From: Singulisphaera sp. GP187 | GTDB taxonomy: Bacteria > Planctomycetota > Phycisphaerae > Phycisphaerales > SM1A02 | Length of the DNA stretch: 64,000 nucleotides | Direction: 5' to 3' | Assembly: GCA_945862215.1 (NCBI GenBank) | Contig: CAMAXY010000004.1 | Location: 59,828-123,827, forward strand | Shown: positions 45,156-54,314 of the stretch, piece by piece | Numbering within the stretch: position 1 is the stretch's first letter | Layout of the letters: each line of letters begins with the position of its first letter | Program-made: the position numbers and the translations under genes | The notes under the pieces: generated by a model | What the model was told of the DNA's origin: nothing | Databases searched by the model: none | Seen by the model: the letters and a program-made list of their open reading frames with translations, nothing else

Positions 45156-46007
45156 ATGAAAATTATCGAAAATGCTGAGAAACTGAGCGAATGTCGAGGC
45201 GGAGCACTCGTCCCAACCATGGGAGCGCTTCATGAAGGCCACGCATCCTTGATTCGCGCTGGAGCTGCGAGTGACCGCCCCGTCTTGGTAACCATTTTCG
45301 TCAATCCGACGCAGTTTGGCCCCAATGAGGACTTTGCGAGATATCCAAGGACTCTGGATGCTGATCTGAAAATCGCAGAAGCCGCAGGCGCATCGGCTGT
45401 TTTTATTCCAACCGTCGAATCAATTTATCCAAGCGGATTGGCGAACGCAGCATCGCATGCGGCGCAATTTCCGTTGCCTGCGATTGCAACCACCCCACTT
45501 CTGGAAGACGCAATTCGGCCAACACACTTTGGTGGAGTTTGCCTCGTCGTCAGTCGACTTTTCGATCTCTGCGAGCCATCACTTGCATTCTTTGGCGAAA
45601 AAGATTTTCAGCAACTTCGGGTGATTACACAGATGGTTGAAGAAAATTCTTCACGGTGGAAGACTCTGAAAATTATTCCTTGCGCAACCATTCGTGAACT
45701 AGATGGACTGGCGATGAGCAGTCGCAATCGATTTCTCGATCCTTCGCAGCGAACCGCGGCACTTGGTATTTCTCGTGCATTGCAATCTGCTGCAAATTGT
45801 TCAAGCGTTACTGCCGGCGAAAAATTGATGCTCGAAACGTTGGATCAGTACGGACTGAAAACCCAATACGCTGTCATTCGCAGCGAAAAAACGCTGTGCG
45901 CCGCCGAATCTGGCGCGAAATTCGCTCGTGCACTTATCGCTGCGAAGCTTGGAGAAATTCGACTGATTGACAACGCTTCTGTTGGGATCTCGTCCATAAA
46001 TGGTTAG
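45156..46007 (+). CDS. panC: Pantothenate synthetase
   Basis: A 283-residue enzyme that joins pantoate and beta-alanine using ATP in coenzyme A synthesis. The nucleotide motif PTMGALHEGHASLI, then FVNPTQFGPNEDFARYPRT, FGEKDFQQL and MSSRNRFLDPSQR are all in place. It is divergent from iscS, sharing a 77-base promoter region. It is followed after 9 bases by the TlpA-like gene. Confidence 0.96.
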   Translation: MKIIENAEKLSECRGGALVPTMGALHEGHASLIRAGAASDRPVLVTIFVNPTQFGPNEDFARYPRTLDADLKIAEAAGASAVFIPTVESIYPSGLANAASHAAQFPLPAIATTPLLEDAIRPTHFGGVCLVVSRLFDLCEPSLAFFGEKDFQQLRVITQMVEENSSRWKTLKIIPCATIRELDGLAMSSRNRFLDPSQRTAALGISRALQSAANCSSVTAGEKLMLETLDQYGLKTQYAVIRSEKTLCAAESGAKFARALIAAKLGEIRLIDNASVGISSING

Positions 46008-46016
46008 ACTCTCTGA

Positions 46017-47432
46017 ATGCGCAAGACTTCCGCTGCGATTCTCTCGCTTGTGTTGAGTTCTCTTCTGCCGACTGCATATGGTCAATTCGGTGGTGGGTAC
46101 GCACCTCCTCAGCCACCATCGCCGCCACCGACGGAAACTCCAGCAGTTCCAGTTCCGCCAACCGTTCCGGCACAAACTGCGCCAGTAAATCCCACTGAAG
46201 AAGAGATAAGAAAATACGAAGAAGAAACCGCTCCGCCGGATGCAAAGCCTGTGCAACCAAAGCCGGCAGAACCAAAGCCTGCAGAACCAAAGCCTGCAGA
46301 ACCAAAGCCTGCGAATCCAGTTGATCCAAAAATCGAACAAGCAAAGCGCATCGAGTGCAAAGCACCAGAGAAATCATGGGTTGCAAGGATGGATCCTGCA
46401 GATCAGAAAGCCTTGGAAGAAGGACTTGGCTATGCCCTTCCACCGATGAACGCCAATGTGAAGTGGGTCGGATCAACTGCGACGAAATCTGCGCCGAATC
46501 TTGAAGGGAATGTAGTCATCATTCAAAGCATTGATGTCGGCAACACTGCACCAGCGATCGTTGATCGCATTATTGCTGCCCTGGGAACGATGCCGGCAGA
46601 TGACGCCGTCATCGTGGTCGGCGTTCAAGTTCCAAACAAACTTGACCTCGCAAAGAAGCGCCTTGAAAAAAGTGTTACCAAAGGAAATATTTGCATTGAT
46701 GAAGATGGTCAATGGTGCGACGCTCTTGGTATTTATAAGAAGCCAGTCAATCTGGTTGTTGATCGAAATGGTGTAATTCGATACGTTGGATTGAACGAAA
46801 AAGGCGCAGCAGCCGCAGCGAAGCTCTTGCTGGCGGAGCCGAAGAAAATCGTGGAAGTAGCACAAAGGCCTGACGCAACAGCCGCGGCACCTGCAACAGA
46901 GAAAGATGTTGGGTTTCCAACCTTTACTGAACCACTCAGCAGCTGTGCAGATTTACGCGGCAAATCAAGTCCTCCACTCACGGTCAAAACATGGCTGACC
47001 CAAGAGCCCAATATGAAGGGGAAACTTGTCATCGTTGACTTCTTCGCCACTTGGTGCGCTCCATGTATGGCTGCCAGACCCCACATGAATGAGATTGCCA
47101 AGCAATACGCTTCAACGATTGTTGTGATCGGACTTTCCGATGAGAGCAAGAGCAACTTTGAAGAAGGGCTGAGAAAGAGAAACTTGAAAGAGAATGACTT
47201 CAACTATGCAATTGCACTCGATCCAACTGGCACAATGAAACAGGGATTTGGAGTTCGTGGGATTCCCAATATCGCCATCATCTCCAACGATGGAATTGTG
47301 CGTTGGCAAGGTCATCCAACCAGTCTGACTCCCGCCGTGCTTGATCCGCTCGTCGCAGCAAATGCGCGCCTTTCAGCACCGATTGGAAAGAGCGCAAAGA
47401 CAGATTCGAGCGAAAGAGGCTGGGCGAAATAA
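46017..47432 (+). CDS. Exported TlpA-like thioredoxin-fold protein with Pro-rich linker
   Basis: A 471-residue exported protein. The signal peptide is MRKTSAAILSLVLSSLLPTAYG. A proline-rich linker follows with KPAEP units encoded by a 15-bp repeat near 46257-46316. The first thioredoxin-like domain (about 140-285: VVIIQSIDVGNTAPAIVDRI to RNGVIRYVGLNEKG) lacks a CxxC. The second has the redox motif WCAPC at about residues 346-350, in IVDFFATWCAPCMAARPHM, followed by the cis-Pro loop GVRGIPNIAIIS. It probably reduces or carries disulfides outside the cytoplasm. The duplicated, inactive first domain is unusual. Confidence 0.85.
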   Translation: MRKTSAAILSLVLSSLLPTAYGQFGGGYAPPQPPSPPPTETPAVPVPPTVPAQTAPVNPTEEEIRKYEEETAPPDAKPVQPKPAEPKPAEPKPAEPKPANPVDPKIEQAKRIECKAPEKSWVARMDPADQKALEEGLGYALPPMNANVKWVGSTATKSAPNLEGNVVIIQSIDVGNTAPAIVDRIIAALGTMPADDAVIVVGVQVPNKLDLAKKRLEKSVTKGNICIDEDGQWCDALGIYKKPVNLVVDRNGVIRYVGLNEKGAAAAAKLLLAEPKKIVEVAQRPDATAAAPATEKDVGFPTFTEPLSSCADLRGKSSPPLTVKTWLTQEPNMKGKLVIVDFFATWCAPCMAARPHMNEIAKQYASTIVVIGLSDESKSNFEEGLRKRNLKENDFNYAIALDPTGTMKQGFGVRGIPNIAIISNDGIVRWQGHPTSLTPAVLDPLVAANARLSAPIGKSAKTDSSERGWAK

Positions 47433-47457
47433 TCGCTGTGATCTCGAAGAGCAAATT

Positions 47458-48471
47458 CTAGAATTCGCGCTCGATCGTTGCGTCGGCGATGGACCAGAGC
47501 AATTGACGAGCGGGACTTTCAGCCAAGATTGAAAGGCGCGCCTTGGCTTTGTTGACGAACTCGGCAGCTTGTTCTCGCGCTGCTGCAAGTGATCCGGTTG
47601 ATTCGATCAAGTGAAGAAGCGTTGGCACATCACATTGTTCGATTGCGAGAATTGTCGATTGACGAATTTCCCCAGTGCAGCGAGTCAGATGCGTGACCAG
47701 CGGGAGCGTGAATTTTCCCTTGCGTAAATCAATTCCGAGTGTCTTGCCAACAATCCGTTGTTCACCGACCAAATCCAGCACATCATCCTGAATCTGAAAT
47801 GCCATTCCAAGTTCCTCGCCGTACAGACGCAGTGCCTCGCACACTGCAGGTGTTGCGCCTGCCAATCGTGCGGCTAATCCACAACATGCGCCAGCAAGCA
47901 CGCCGGTCTTGCGACGAATGATCTCGAAATATGTCTTGGAATCCAAAGTCAGATCGCCACGATGCGAAAGTTGAAGAATCTCGCCGCTGCAGAGGCGCGA
48001 AGTCATTTCTCCAAGCGCGCTATTTAGCCATGATTCGCCGACAGAAGAACAGAGATGAAACGAACTTGAAATAAGAAAATCTCCAAGCATCACTGCAGTT
48101 TCGTTGCCACGCAAACTATTGACAGTTTCACCACCGCGGCGCAGATCTGCTTCGTCGAGCACATCATCATGAACGAGAGTTGCCATGTGGATCATCTCGA
48201 CCACAGCTCCAAGCGTGTCAAGGCTGTCATCGATCGCATGATTTGCAGGACTGACGAGATTGAAAAGTGGATTCGCACGCACTGCCAATCCAGATGCGAT
48301 CACCAATGTTGGCCGAAGCATTTTGCCTCGATAATTTTCGACATGCCGTGACAAGATATTTACAGCTGGCAGGTCGCTGACAAGTTCCTGCTCGAATCGC
48401 TTCGCAACAGCACCCAACCGAGCGGCAAGGGTCGGCAATAACAAATCAGTTTCAGGAAGAAGGCTCATCAC
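47458..48471 (-). CDS. Polyprenyl diphosphate synthase
   Basis: A 337-residue trans-prenyltransferase that condenses isopentenyl diphosphate units. The first Asp-rich motif DDVLD is at 102-106 and the second in FQIQDDVLDLVG. GKMLRPTLVIASG is the substrate-lysine region. No bulky residue pattern decides chain length clearly; the size and motifs are like octaprenyl/heptaprenyl synthases used for quinones or carrier lipids. It ends the minus-strand group ahcY, DUF1573, methyltransferase. Confidence 0.9.
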   Translation of the reverse strand: MMSLLPETDLLLPTLAARLGAVAKRFEQELVSDLPAVNILSRHVENYRGKMLRPTLVIASGLAVRANPLFNLVSPANHAIDDSLDTLGAVVEMIHMATLVHDDVLDEADLRRGGETVNSLRGNETAVMLGDFLISSSFHLCSSVGESWLNSALGEMTSRLCSGEILQLSHRGDLTLDSKTYFEIIRRKTGVLAGACCGLAARLAGATPAVCEALRLYGEELGMAFQIQDDVLDLVGEQRIVGKTLGIDLRKGKFTLPLVTHLTRCTGEIRQSTILAIEQCDVPTLLHLIESTGSLAAAREQAAEFVNKAKARLSILAESPARQLLWSIADATIEREF

Positions 48472-48530
48472 TTTCCAATACTAGGGTGATGCCAACGAAA
48501 ACGCAGAACAATGTTTGACAACAATCTTGC

Positions 48531-49361
48531 CTATTTTTCTGCGGCGATATAGACAATCCAACCCTCACACGCTTCGCCGCGATGAGATGGCTTGAAGACA
48601 CCATTGCCTTCGCCGCTTTTTCGTTCCGTTCCTTCCCAATAAACCACCGGCCTATGGAATCCAGCTTCAATCAGGACTTCTTTGATCTCTGGCAATGTCC
48701 AAAGTCTCCATCGATAGGTAAATGCACGGCGAATTTCGCTGCCGTCTGGAAAGCGAAAGTGAATGTGATTCACGACATGATGTGTGATGGGATTGACCTT
48801 GGCCTGATGCCAGACATAGGTGAACCCATCCAGCGAGCGATCTTCTTCGCCAACCGCCCATGAACCAGATCCACCATATGCATCGACGAAAATCATTCCA
48901 CCATCTTTGACGTTCTTGCGTGCATTGGTGAAATAATCCAGCAACTGTGCTCTCGTATGAAATACAAAATAACTGAAATTGAGCGCAAGCAAAACATCCG
49001 CGCCTTTCGTCCGTACACGATTGACGTCGCCCTTCTTCAATTCGATACGCTTGCGCTGATCAACTGAAAGCGACGAGATCATTTCGCGCCCACGCCGCAG
49101 AACCTTCGCATCCAAATCGACGCCGACAGCAGAATTGGTTGCGCGCCACTGAACCCATTCGCGAGACATCAAACCAGTCCCCGAAAAGTCTTCGCGCAAG
49201 GTGTGCGGAGTTCGGTTGAGTCGCTTACGAAAAACACGGTCAATCATGATGCAATCAGATTCCGTCCCTTGAACGGAGAGTTCGTAGAGTTCGTGCTTAT
49301 CTGAATTTTTTGCCGTTCTCCATGATTTCCGGTTGGAGCTCCGAGTTTTCTTCTTCGCCAT
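48531..49361 (-). CDS. Class I SAM-dependent methyltransferase
   Basis: A 276-residue protein with a Rossmann methyltransferase core. LREDFSGTGLMSREWV is a divergent motif I (usually xxDxGxGxG), AVGVDLDAKVL motif II and DVLLALNFSYFVFHTRAQLLDYF the later core. The N-terminal 20 residues are basic (KKKTRSSNRKSW). The substrate is unknown. Its neighbourhood with ahcY, which clears the methylation product SAH, is consistent but not proof of a link. Confidence 0.75.
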   Translation of the reverse strand: MAKKKTRSSNRKSWRTAKNSDKHELYELSVQGTESDCIMIDRVFRKRLNRTPHTLREDFSGTGLMSREWVQWRATNSAVGVDLDAKVLRRGREMISSLSVDQRKRIELKKGDVNRVRTKGADVLLALNFSYFVFHTRAQLLDYFTNARKNVKDGGMIFVDAYGGSGSWAVGEEDRSLDGFTYVWHQAKVNPITHHVVNHIHFRFPDGSEIRRAFTYRWRLWTLPEIKEVLIEAGFHRPVVYWEGTERKSGEGNGVFKPSHRGEACEGWIVYIAAEK

Positions 49362-49374
49362 TGGGGGGCGGAGT

Positions 49375-50139
49375 CTAGTTGGTCACAGCGCGCTCTGGGG
49401 CGATGTTCCTCAACCAAATGAAAACTTCTGAACAATCGGGCTTATCCGTTGCAATTCGCACCAAAAGTGTGGACCACTTTCCAGCCGAATCGAATGTGAA
49501 CTCTGGGATGGGAGTTGTCGCAAGAGCTAGCGCATCAACTTCCTTCCAATTGATTGACAGCGAGTGATCTGCAGCCGCCTCGGTATCTCGCTGCAACACA
49601 ACAGCGGGGTTGGACTGGAGGATTGTGAATTTCTCGTCGGTCAATGATTCAATCTGAAAAGTTCCATCTGGATTGACATCGCGAGAGATGCCACTTGGAG
49701 ACGACCGCAGCGATGAGCGAACTTCGTATCGAACTTGGACTCGACCAAGGGGCTGGAAATTCTCATCAATAAATCGGATGAACTGTTGTTTGCGCCCCTG
49801 CCCCCAAAGTTCAAGGCGCACATTCACATTCACTTCCTCACCTGGAGCGATTTCGATATTCGGTCGCAGATCTGGAATTGTGCAGCCACATGTTGCGACA
49901 AATCCACGAACTCGAATAGGTTCGGTCGTCCCATTGCGCAGCATCATTGAAATTGGCGGAGGCAATTCGCACTGTGAAACCAACCCACAATCAATCTGCG
50001 CTGGAGTAATGGACAACAGTTGCGATTGATCACTCGAGCTCGAATCCACGACCGGCGTCGCAGGAAAGCTTGCGCATCCCAGCAATAACTGCGAGAGGAT
50101 CACAAGCCCGACTGGCAATAACACACCTGGCAATCTCAT
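49375..50139 (-). CDS. DUF1573-type lipoprotein
   Basis: A 254-residue lipoprotein. The signal peptide LPGVLLPVGLVILSQLLLGC ends in the lipobox LLGC. The next part (ITPAQIDCGLVSQCELPPPISMMLRNGTTEPIRVRGFVATCGCTIPD) has the DUF1573 pattern, an immunoglobulin-like fold with a conserved TCGCT motif. The second half is not recognised. The frame is open 45 bases upstream to 50184; the ATG at 50139 fits the signal peptide. The function of the family is unknown. Confidence 0.78.
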   Translation of the reverse strand: MRLPGVLLPVGLVILSQLLLGCASFPATPVVDSSSSDQSQLLSITPAQIDCGLVSQCELPPPISMMLRNGTTEPIRVRGFVATCGCTIPDLRPNIEIAPGEEVNVNVRLELWGQGRKQQFIRFIDENFQPLGRVQVRYEVRSSLRSSPSGISRDVNPDGTFQIESLTDEKFTILQSNPAVVLQRDTEAAADHSLSINWKEVDALALATTPIPEFTFDSAGKWSTLLVRIATDKPDCSEVFIWLRNIAPERAVTN

Positions 50140-50194
50140 AGTGAAGAAGCGTACGGGGAAATGAATTTGTTTTCCAAAAAACAATCAGTAACAA

Positions 50195-51703
50195 TCAGTA
50201 ACGATAGATCGCTGCTTTGTAAGGACCATCCACTGGAATTCCCATGTACTGCGACTGTTTTTCGGTCATCTTGGACAATCGAATGCCCAATTTGTCCAAA
50301 TGAAGTCGAGCAACTTTCTCATCAAGAGACTTCGGAAGCGTGTAGACCTTCTTCTCGTACTTTTCTGCGTTTGCATGCAGTTCAATTTGTGCGAGAACTT
50401 GGTTGGCGAAGCTGGTGCTCATCACGAATGATGGATGGCCAGTTGCACAACCAAGATTGAGAAGTCTTCCTTCAGCAAGCACGATGATTGATCGGCCGTT
50501 GGAGATGACCCATTCGTCAACTTGTGGCTTGATATTCACTTTGCGAACTCCTGGGAGCGCAGCGAGTGAAGCCATATCGATTTCGTTATCGAAATGTCCG
50601 ATGTTTCCAACGATTGCCTTGTCCTTCATTCGCTTCATCAAGTCCGCGGTGATGACATTGCAATTTCCTGTTGCGGTGATGAAGAGATCTGCGGTCTCGA
50701 CAGCATCTTCGACGGTGACGACTTCGTAACCTTCCATGGCTGCTTGCAGCGCGCAGATCGGATCGATCTCTGTCACCTTCACTCGGCAACCTTGACCTCG
50801 AAGACTGTGAGCGCAACCCTTGCCCACATCACCGAAGCCGAACACAACAGCTGTCTTGCCGCCCAACATCACGTCTGTGGCGCGCATGATTCCGTCCACA
50901 CATGAGTGGCGGCAACCGTACAAATTATCGAATTTGCTCTTCGTTACAGAGTCATTCACGTTGATCGCAGGGAACAAAAGTTGCTTTAATTCCTGCATCT
51001 GACCAAGTCGGTGAACACCCGTCGTTGTTTCTTCGCTCACGCCGCGCACACTTGGTGCGATGCGTCCAAACATGCCAGGAAAATTCTTCGACAAGTCATG
51101 CAAGAGTTGCAATACGACTTGAAATTCTTCACTATCCGCAGTTGCAGGATTTGGAATTTCGCCGGCCTGTTCGAATTGAAGTCCCTTGTGAACAAGCATC
51201 GTCAAATCTCCACCGTCATCGAGAATGAGCGTTGGTCCCTTTGCGTTCGGCCAATTCATGGCTTGATATGTGCACCACCAATATTCTGGGAGCGTTTCGC
51301 CCTTCCACGCAAAGACTGGAATACCAGCAGGTTTTTCAATCGTTCCCTTTGGCCCAACAGCAACTGCCGCGGCAGCGTGATCTTGTGTCGAGAAAATATT
51401 GCATGACGCCCACCGCACTTCTGCGCCGAGGTCAACGAGAGTTTCGATCAACACCGCGGTTTGAATGGTCATGTGCAAAGAGCCAGAAATGCGTGAACCC
51501 TTCAGCGGATTCTTGCCGGCATATTCCTTGCGAAGCGACATCAGACCAGGCATTTCAATTTCAGCCAGTTCGATTTCTTTGCGCCCAAAGCGAACAGATT
51601 CGGCCGACAAATCCTTTACAAAGAATGGTGGATTCGCCGTGAGCGAGAGATTTGTGTTCATGAAGTTGGTCATTTTTACGGGTGCGGTTGCTGTTGTGGT
51701 CAC
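50195..51703 (-). CDS. ahcY: S-adenosylhomocysteine hydrolase
   Basis: A 502-residue NAD-dependent enzyme that splits SAH to adenosine and homocysteine, removing the inhibitor of methyltransferases. Substrate-binding [17 protein letters not shown], the Rossmann motif [17 protein letters not shown] and the C-terminal [12 protein letters not shown] are all present, with an insert of about 40 residues typical of the long form. Homology begins well inside the N-terminus, so the first 25 residues ([15 protein letters not shown]...) are uncertain and ATG at 51673 is possible. The promoter region is shared with the divergent triple-Cys protein. Confidence 0.95.
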   Translation of the reverse strand: MTTTATAPVKMTNFMNTNLSLTANPPFFVKDLSAESVRFGRKEIELAEIEMPGLMSLRKEYAGKNPLKGSRISGSLHMTIQTAVLIETLVDLGAEVRWASCNIFSTQDHAAAAVAVGPKGTIEKPAGIPVFAWKGETLPEYWWCTYQAMNWPNAKGPTLILDDGGDLTMLVHKGLQFEQAGEIPNPATADSEEFQVVLQLLHDLSKNFPGMFGRIAPSVRGVSEETTTGVHRLGQMQELKQLLFPAINVNDSVTKSKFDNLYGCRHSCVDGIMRATDVMLGGKTAVVFGFGDVGKGCAHSLRGQGCRVKVTEIDPICALQAAMEGYEVVTVEDAVETADLFITATGNCNVITADLMKRMKDKAIVGNIGHFDNEIDMASLAALPGVRKVNIKPQVDEWVISNGRSIIVLAEGRLLNLGCATGHPSFVMSTSFANQVLAQIELHANAEKYEKKVYTLPKSLDEKVARLHLDKLGIRLSKMTEKQSQYMGIPVDGPYKAAIYRY

Positions 51704-51759
51704 TTGAAATGTCCTTGTGGGGAGAGATGTTGCTGAACTATCCGTTTATCCGGATGGAA

Positions 51760-51815
51760 GCATCATAGCCACCCAACCGCAAAAGTCCAGCCTTTAACTT
51801 CGCTGCCTATGATGC
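51760..51815. promoter_or_regulatory. Divergent promoter pair with matching -10 boxes
   Basis: A perfect 9-bp inverted repeat, GCATCATAG (51760-51768) and CTATGATGC (51807-51815), encloses 38 bases. Each arm supplies a TATGAT -10 box pointing outwards, one towards ahcY and one towards the gene at 51860. For ahcY a -35 like TGGACT lies 16 bases away; for the + strand gene no clear -35 is seen. Confidence 0.45.
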
Positions 51816-51859
51816 AACTTTTACGCAACATCCACCCCCCCCCCGAAAGAACAACACGA

Positions 51860-52597
51860 ATGAACAACATGAAATCCCGAATCACTCTCTGTGTAACGAC
51901 CATCCTGACACTCGCCGTTGGTGCATCACTCGGCGCTTCCAAGAGTGCGCCAACTGCGAAGGGATCCCCATATCCGCTTGCGACATGCCCAGTTTCTGGC
52001 AAGCCACTCACCAAGGATGCTGTGATCTTTGTTATGGAAGACAAAGCAAACGCCCTCAATGACGGACGAGAGATTCGACTTTGCTGCGGTAATTGCGTCG
52101 AACCGTTCAAGACAGATCCATCAAAGTTTCTCCCTGCGATCGACGCCGCGATCATTGCACAGCAGAGCGCTCGTTATCCACTGACCCACTGCGTCGTGAT
52201 GACCGATGATGAATTGCCTGCAGCAGGTTCGCCCGATGCAGACAAGTTGAAGGAAGTTGTTGTGTTGAATGACATGGTCAGACTCTGCTGCCCAGGCTGT
52301 ATGAAGAAGCTCAAGAAAGATCCGACGAAGTACCTCGCCGACATCAATGCAGCCGTGATCGCAACGCAGACGAAAAATTACGCGCTTGTCACTTGCCCAA
52401 TTTCTGGCGAGGCTCTTCCTGCAGAACCAACTGATATCGTGATTGGCGAAAGACTTGTGCGATTGTGCTGTGGAGGTTGCGCAGACAAAGCACGCAAGGA
52501 TCCAACGGCGATGTTTGCGAAACTTGACGCGGGAACAACCAAATCTGCACCAACTGCGCCCACAAAGCCAGCTGCTCCAGCAACCACGACGAAATGA
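51860..52597 (+). CDS. Exported protein with three tandem Cys modules (TRASH-like)
   Basis: A 245-residue exported protein (signal MKSRITLCVTTILTLAVG...SLGA). Three copies of a module of about 60 residues follow, each with a CP-(V/I)-SG or C-V turn after a YPL/YAL strand, then RLCC-xx-C and DPxxFL/YLAxIDAA. The copies read TCPVSGKPL...RLCCGNC, HCVVMTDDEL...RLCCPGC and TCPISGEAL...RLCCGGC. The spacing resembles metal-binding TRASH/YHS domains, so heavy-metal binding in the periplasm is likely. It ends in a polar tail (APTAPTKPAAPAT). The start at 51860 or 51869 is uncertain. Confidence 0.75.
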   Translation: MNNMKSRITLCVTTILTLAVGASLGASKSAPTAKGSPYPLATCPVSGKPLTKDAVIFVMEDKANALNDGREIRLCCGNCVEPFKTDPSKFLPAIDAAIIAQQSARYPLTHCVVMTDDELPAAGSPDADKLKEVVVLNDMVRLCCPGCMKKLKKDPTKYLADINAAVIATQTKNYALVTCPISGEALPAEPTDIVIGERLVRLCCGGCADKARKDPTAMFAKLDAGTTKSAPTAPTKPAAPATTTK

Positions 52598-52610
52598 TTT
52601 GCGCTCGGTA

Positions 52611-54314
52611 ATGCCCATGATTCCAAGCAAATTGAGCGCCCCAACACTGGGGCGCTTTTTTCTTTTCCTGCTTGCGCTTTGCGCATTTGAAGGATGCGCC
52701 TCCCGGCCGAAAGCCCCCCAGACCGTTGTCACGACAGCCGCAACGACAACAACCGTCACCACCACAGAATCAACGGCAACAGATGTCTTTGAACTCGATG
52801 AAGCCACCATCGCAGATTTGCAACTGCGTATGACTAATGGCAAAGACACAGCGCGCTCACTGACCCAAAAATATCTCAGGCGAATTGAAAAGATCGACCG
52901 CAATGGTCCAACTCTGAAGAGCGTGATCGAACTGAATCCTGATGCGCTTTCGATTGCAGATGCGCTCGACGAAGAGCGCAAGATTCGTGGATCACGCGGT
53001 GCGCTCCATGGAATTCCTGTACTCATCAAGGGCAATATTGCGACCGCAGATCGAATGACGACGACCGCTGGATCATTTGCACTCGAAGGATCTATCGCTC
53101 CTCAAGATGCCTTCATTGTGAAGCAACTTCGCGCGGCGGGAGCTGTGATCATTGGAAAAACCAATCTGAGCGAATGGGCAAACATGCGATCGACACATTC
53201 GTCTAGCGGTTGGAGCGCAATCGGTGGACAGACGAAGAATCCATACGCACTTGATCGCAATCCATCAGGATCAAGTTCAGGATCAGGATCTGCTATTGCG
53301 GCAAACCTCGCAGCGGTCGCAGTTGGAACCGAGACCGACGGTTCAATCGTCTCGCCGGCGAACAACAATGGATTGGTCGGCATAAAGCCAACACTTGGAC
53401 TTGTCAGTCGAACGGGAATCATTCCAATTGCGCATAGCCAAGACACCGCAGGACCAATGGCGCGGACTGTCACCGACGCAGCGATTTTACTCGGCGTACT
53501 TGCGGGAAATGATGATGCAGATCCGATCACCGTCGAATCGACTTCGATGGGCAAGCGCGAATACACCGCATCGCTCGATCGCAATGGTCTGCGTGGCGCG
53601 CGCCTCGGCGTTGTGCGTGACAGGTTTATGGGATATAGCGAAGACGTCGATCTGGTGATGGAAGCTGCGATTGCGGATCTGAAGCGCCTCGGCGCAATCA
53701 TCGTCGATCCTGCAAACATTCCAACGCTTGGCAAGTTTGACGAAAGTGAGTTGACTGTGTTGCTCTATGAATTGAAGAACGACCTACCGAAATATTTTCG
53801 GTGGTTTGGTGATAAGTCTCCCATGCATTCGCTCGCCGATGTGATTGCGTTTAACAAACGAAACGCTTCGCGCGAGATGCCGTTTTTCAAGCAGGAACTT
53901 TTCGAGATGGCTGAAGCGAAAGGGCCATTGACTGATCAACAATATCTTGATGCTCTCGCGATGAATCGTCGGCTCGCAGGTCCCGAGGGAATCGATGCCG
54001 TCATGGATCAATATCAACTCGATGCTCTCGTTGCACCCACGAATTGCGAAGCGTGGTTGACCGACCATGTCAACGGTGATGCTGTCAGCGGTGGAAGTTC
54101 ATCACCTGCCGCAGTTGCGGGCTATCCCACAATCACCGTCCCTTCTGGGCAAGTGAACGGATTGCCTGTGGGCATCTCATTCTTTGGGCGTGCGTGGAGC
54201 GAACCACGACTCATCAAGTACGCATTTGCGTTTGAGCAAGGAACAAAACACCGTAAATCGCCGATGTTTTACGAATCAATTACGCCTTCGCCCGGCGCGT
54301 CATCAGCGCGCTGA
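52611..54314 (+). CDS. Amidase-signature-family lipoprotein
   Basis: A 567-residue amidase. The catalytic region is intact: Lys in GIPVLIKGNIATAD, the Ser-rich stretch NPSGSSSGSGSAIAANLAAVAVGTETDGSI, and GLVGIKPTLGLVSRTGIIP. It cleaves an unknown amide, and its form is like GatA or peptide amidases. The signal PTLGRFFLFLLALCAFEGC ends in a lipobox-like EGC. The coding DNA of this signal contains a perfect terminator (52635-52666), so translation must cross it. The frame is open upstream to 52443; the chosen ATG at 52611 or 52617 lies 13 or 19 bases after the preceding gene. The 3' end overlaps the ArsR gene by 35 bases. Confidence 0.85.
   Translation: MPMIPSKLSAPTLGRFFLFLLALCAFEGCASRPKAPQTVVTTAATTTTVTTTESTATDVFELDEATIADLQLRMTNGKDTARSLTQKYLRRIEKIDRNGPTLKSVIELNPDALSIADALDEERKIRGSRGALHGIPVLIKGNIATADRMTTTAGSFALEGSIAPQDAFIVKQLRAAGAVIIGKTNLSEWANMRSTHSSSGWSAIGGQTKNPYALDRNPSGSSSGSGSAIAANLAAVAVGTETDGSIVSPANNNGLVGIKPTLGLVSRTGIIPIAHSQDTAGPMARTVTDAAILLGVLAGNDDADPITVESTSMGKREYTASLDRNGLRGARLGVVRDRFMGYSEDVDLVMEAAIADLKRLGAIIVDPANIPTLGKFDESELTVLLYELKNDLPKYFRWFGDKSPMHSLADVIAFNKRNASREMPFFKQELFEMAEAKGPLTDQQYLDALAMNRRLAGPEGIDAVMDQYQLDALVAPTNCEAWLTDHVNGDAVSGGSSSPAAVAGYPTITVPSGQVNGLPVGISFFGRAWSEPRLIKYAFAFEQGTKHRKSPMFYESITPSPGASSAR
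52635..52666 (+). terminator. Perfect terminator inside the amidase signal-peptide codons
   Basis: AGCGCCCCA-ACAC-TGGGGCGCT is a perfect 9-bp stem with a 4-base loop, followed by TTTTTTCTTTT. It would end the triple-Cys gene transcript 38 bases after its stop, yet lies within codons 9-19 of the amidase if that gene starts at 52611. Confidence 0.85.

Noticed and set aside
51704..51830. A possible SAH or SAM riboswitch in the ahcY leader
   Set aside because: No conserved core of a known SAH or SAM riboswitch is present; the inverted repeat is better explained by two divergent -10 boxes.
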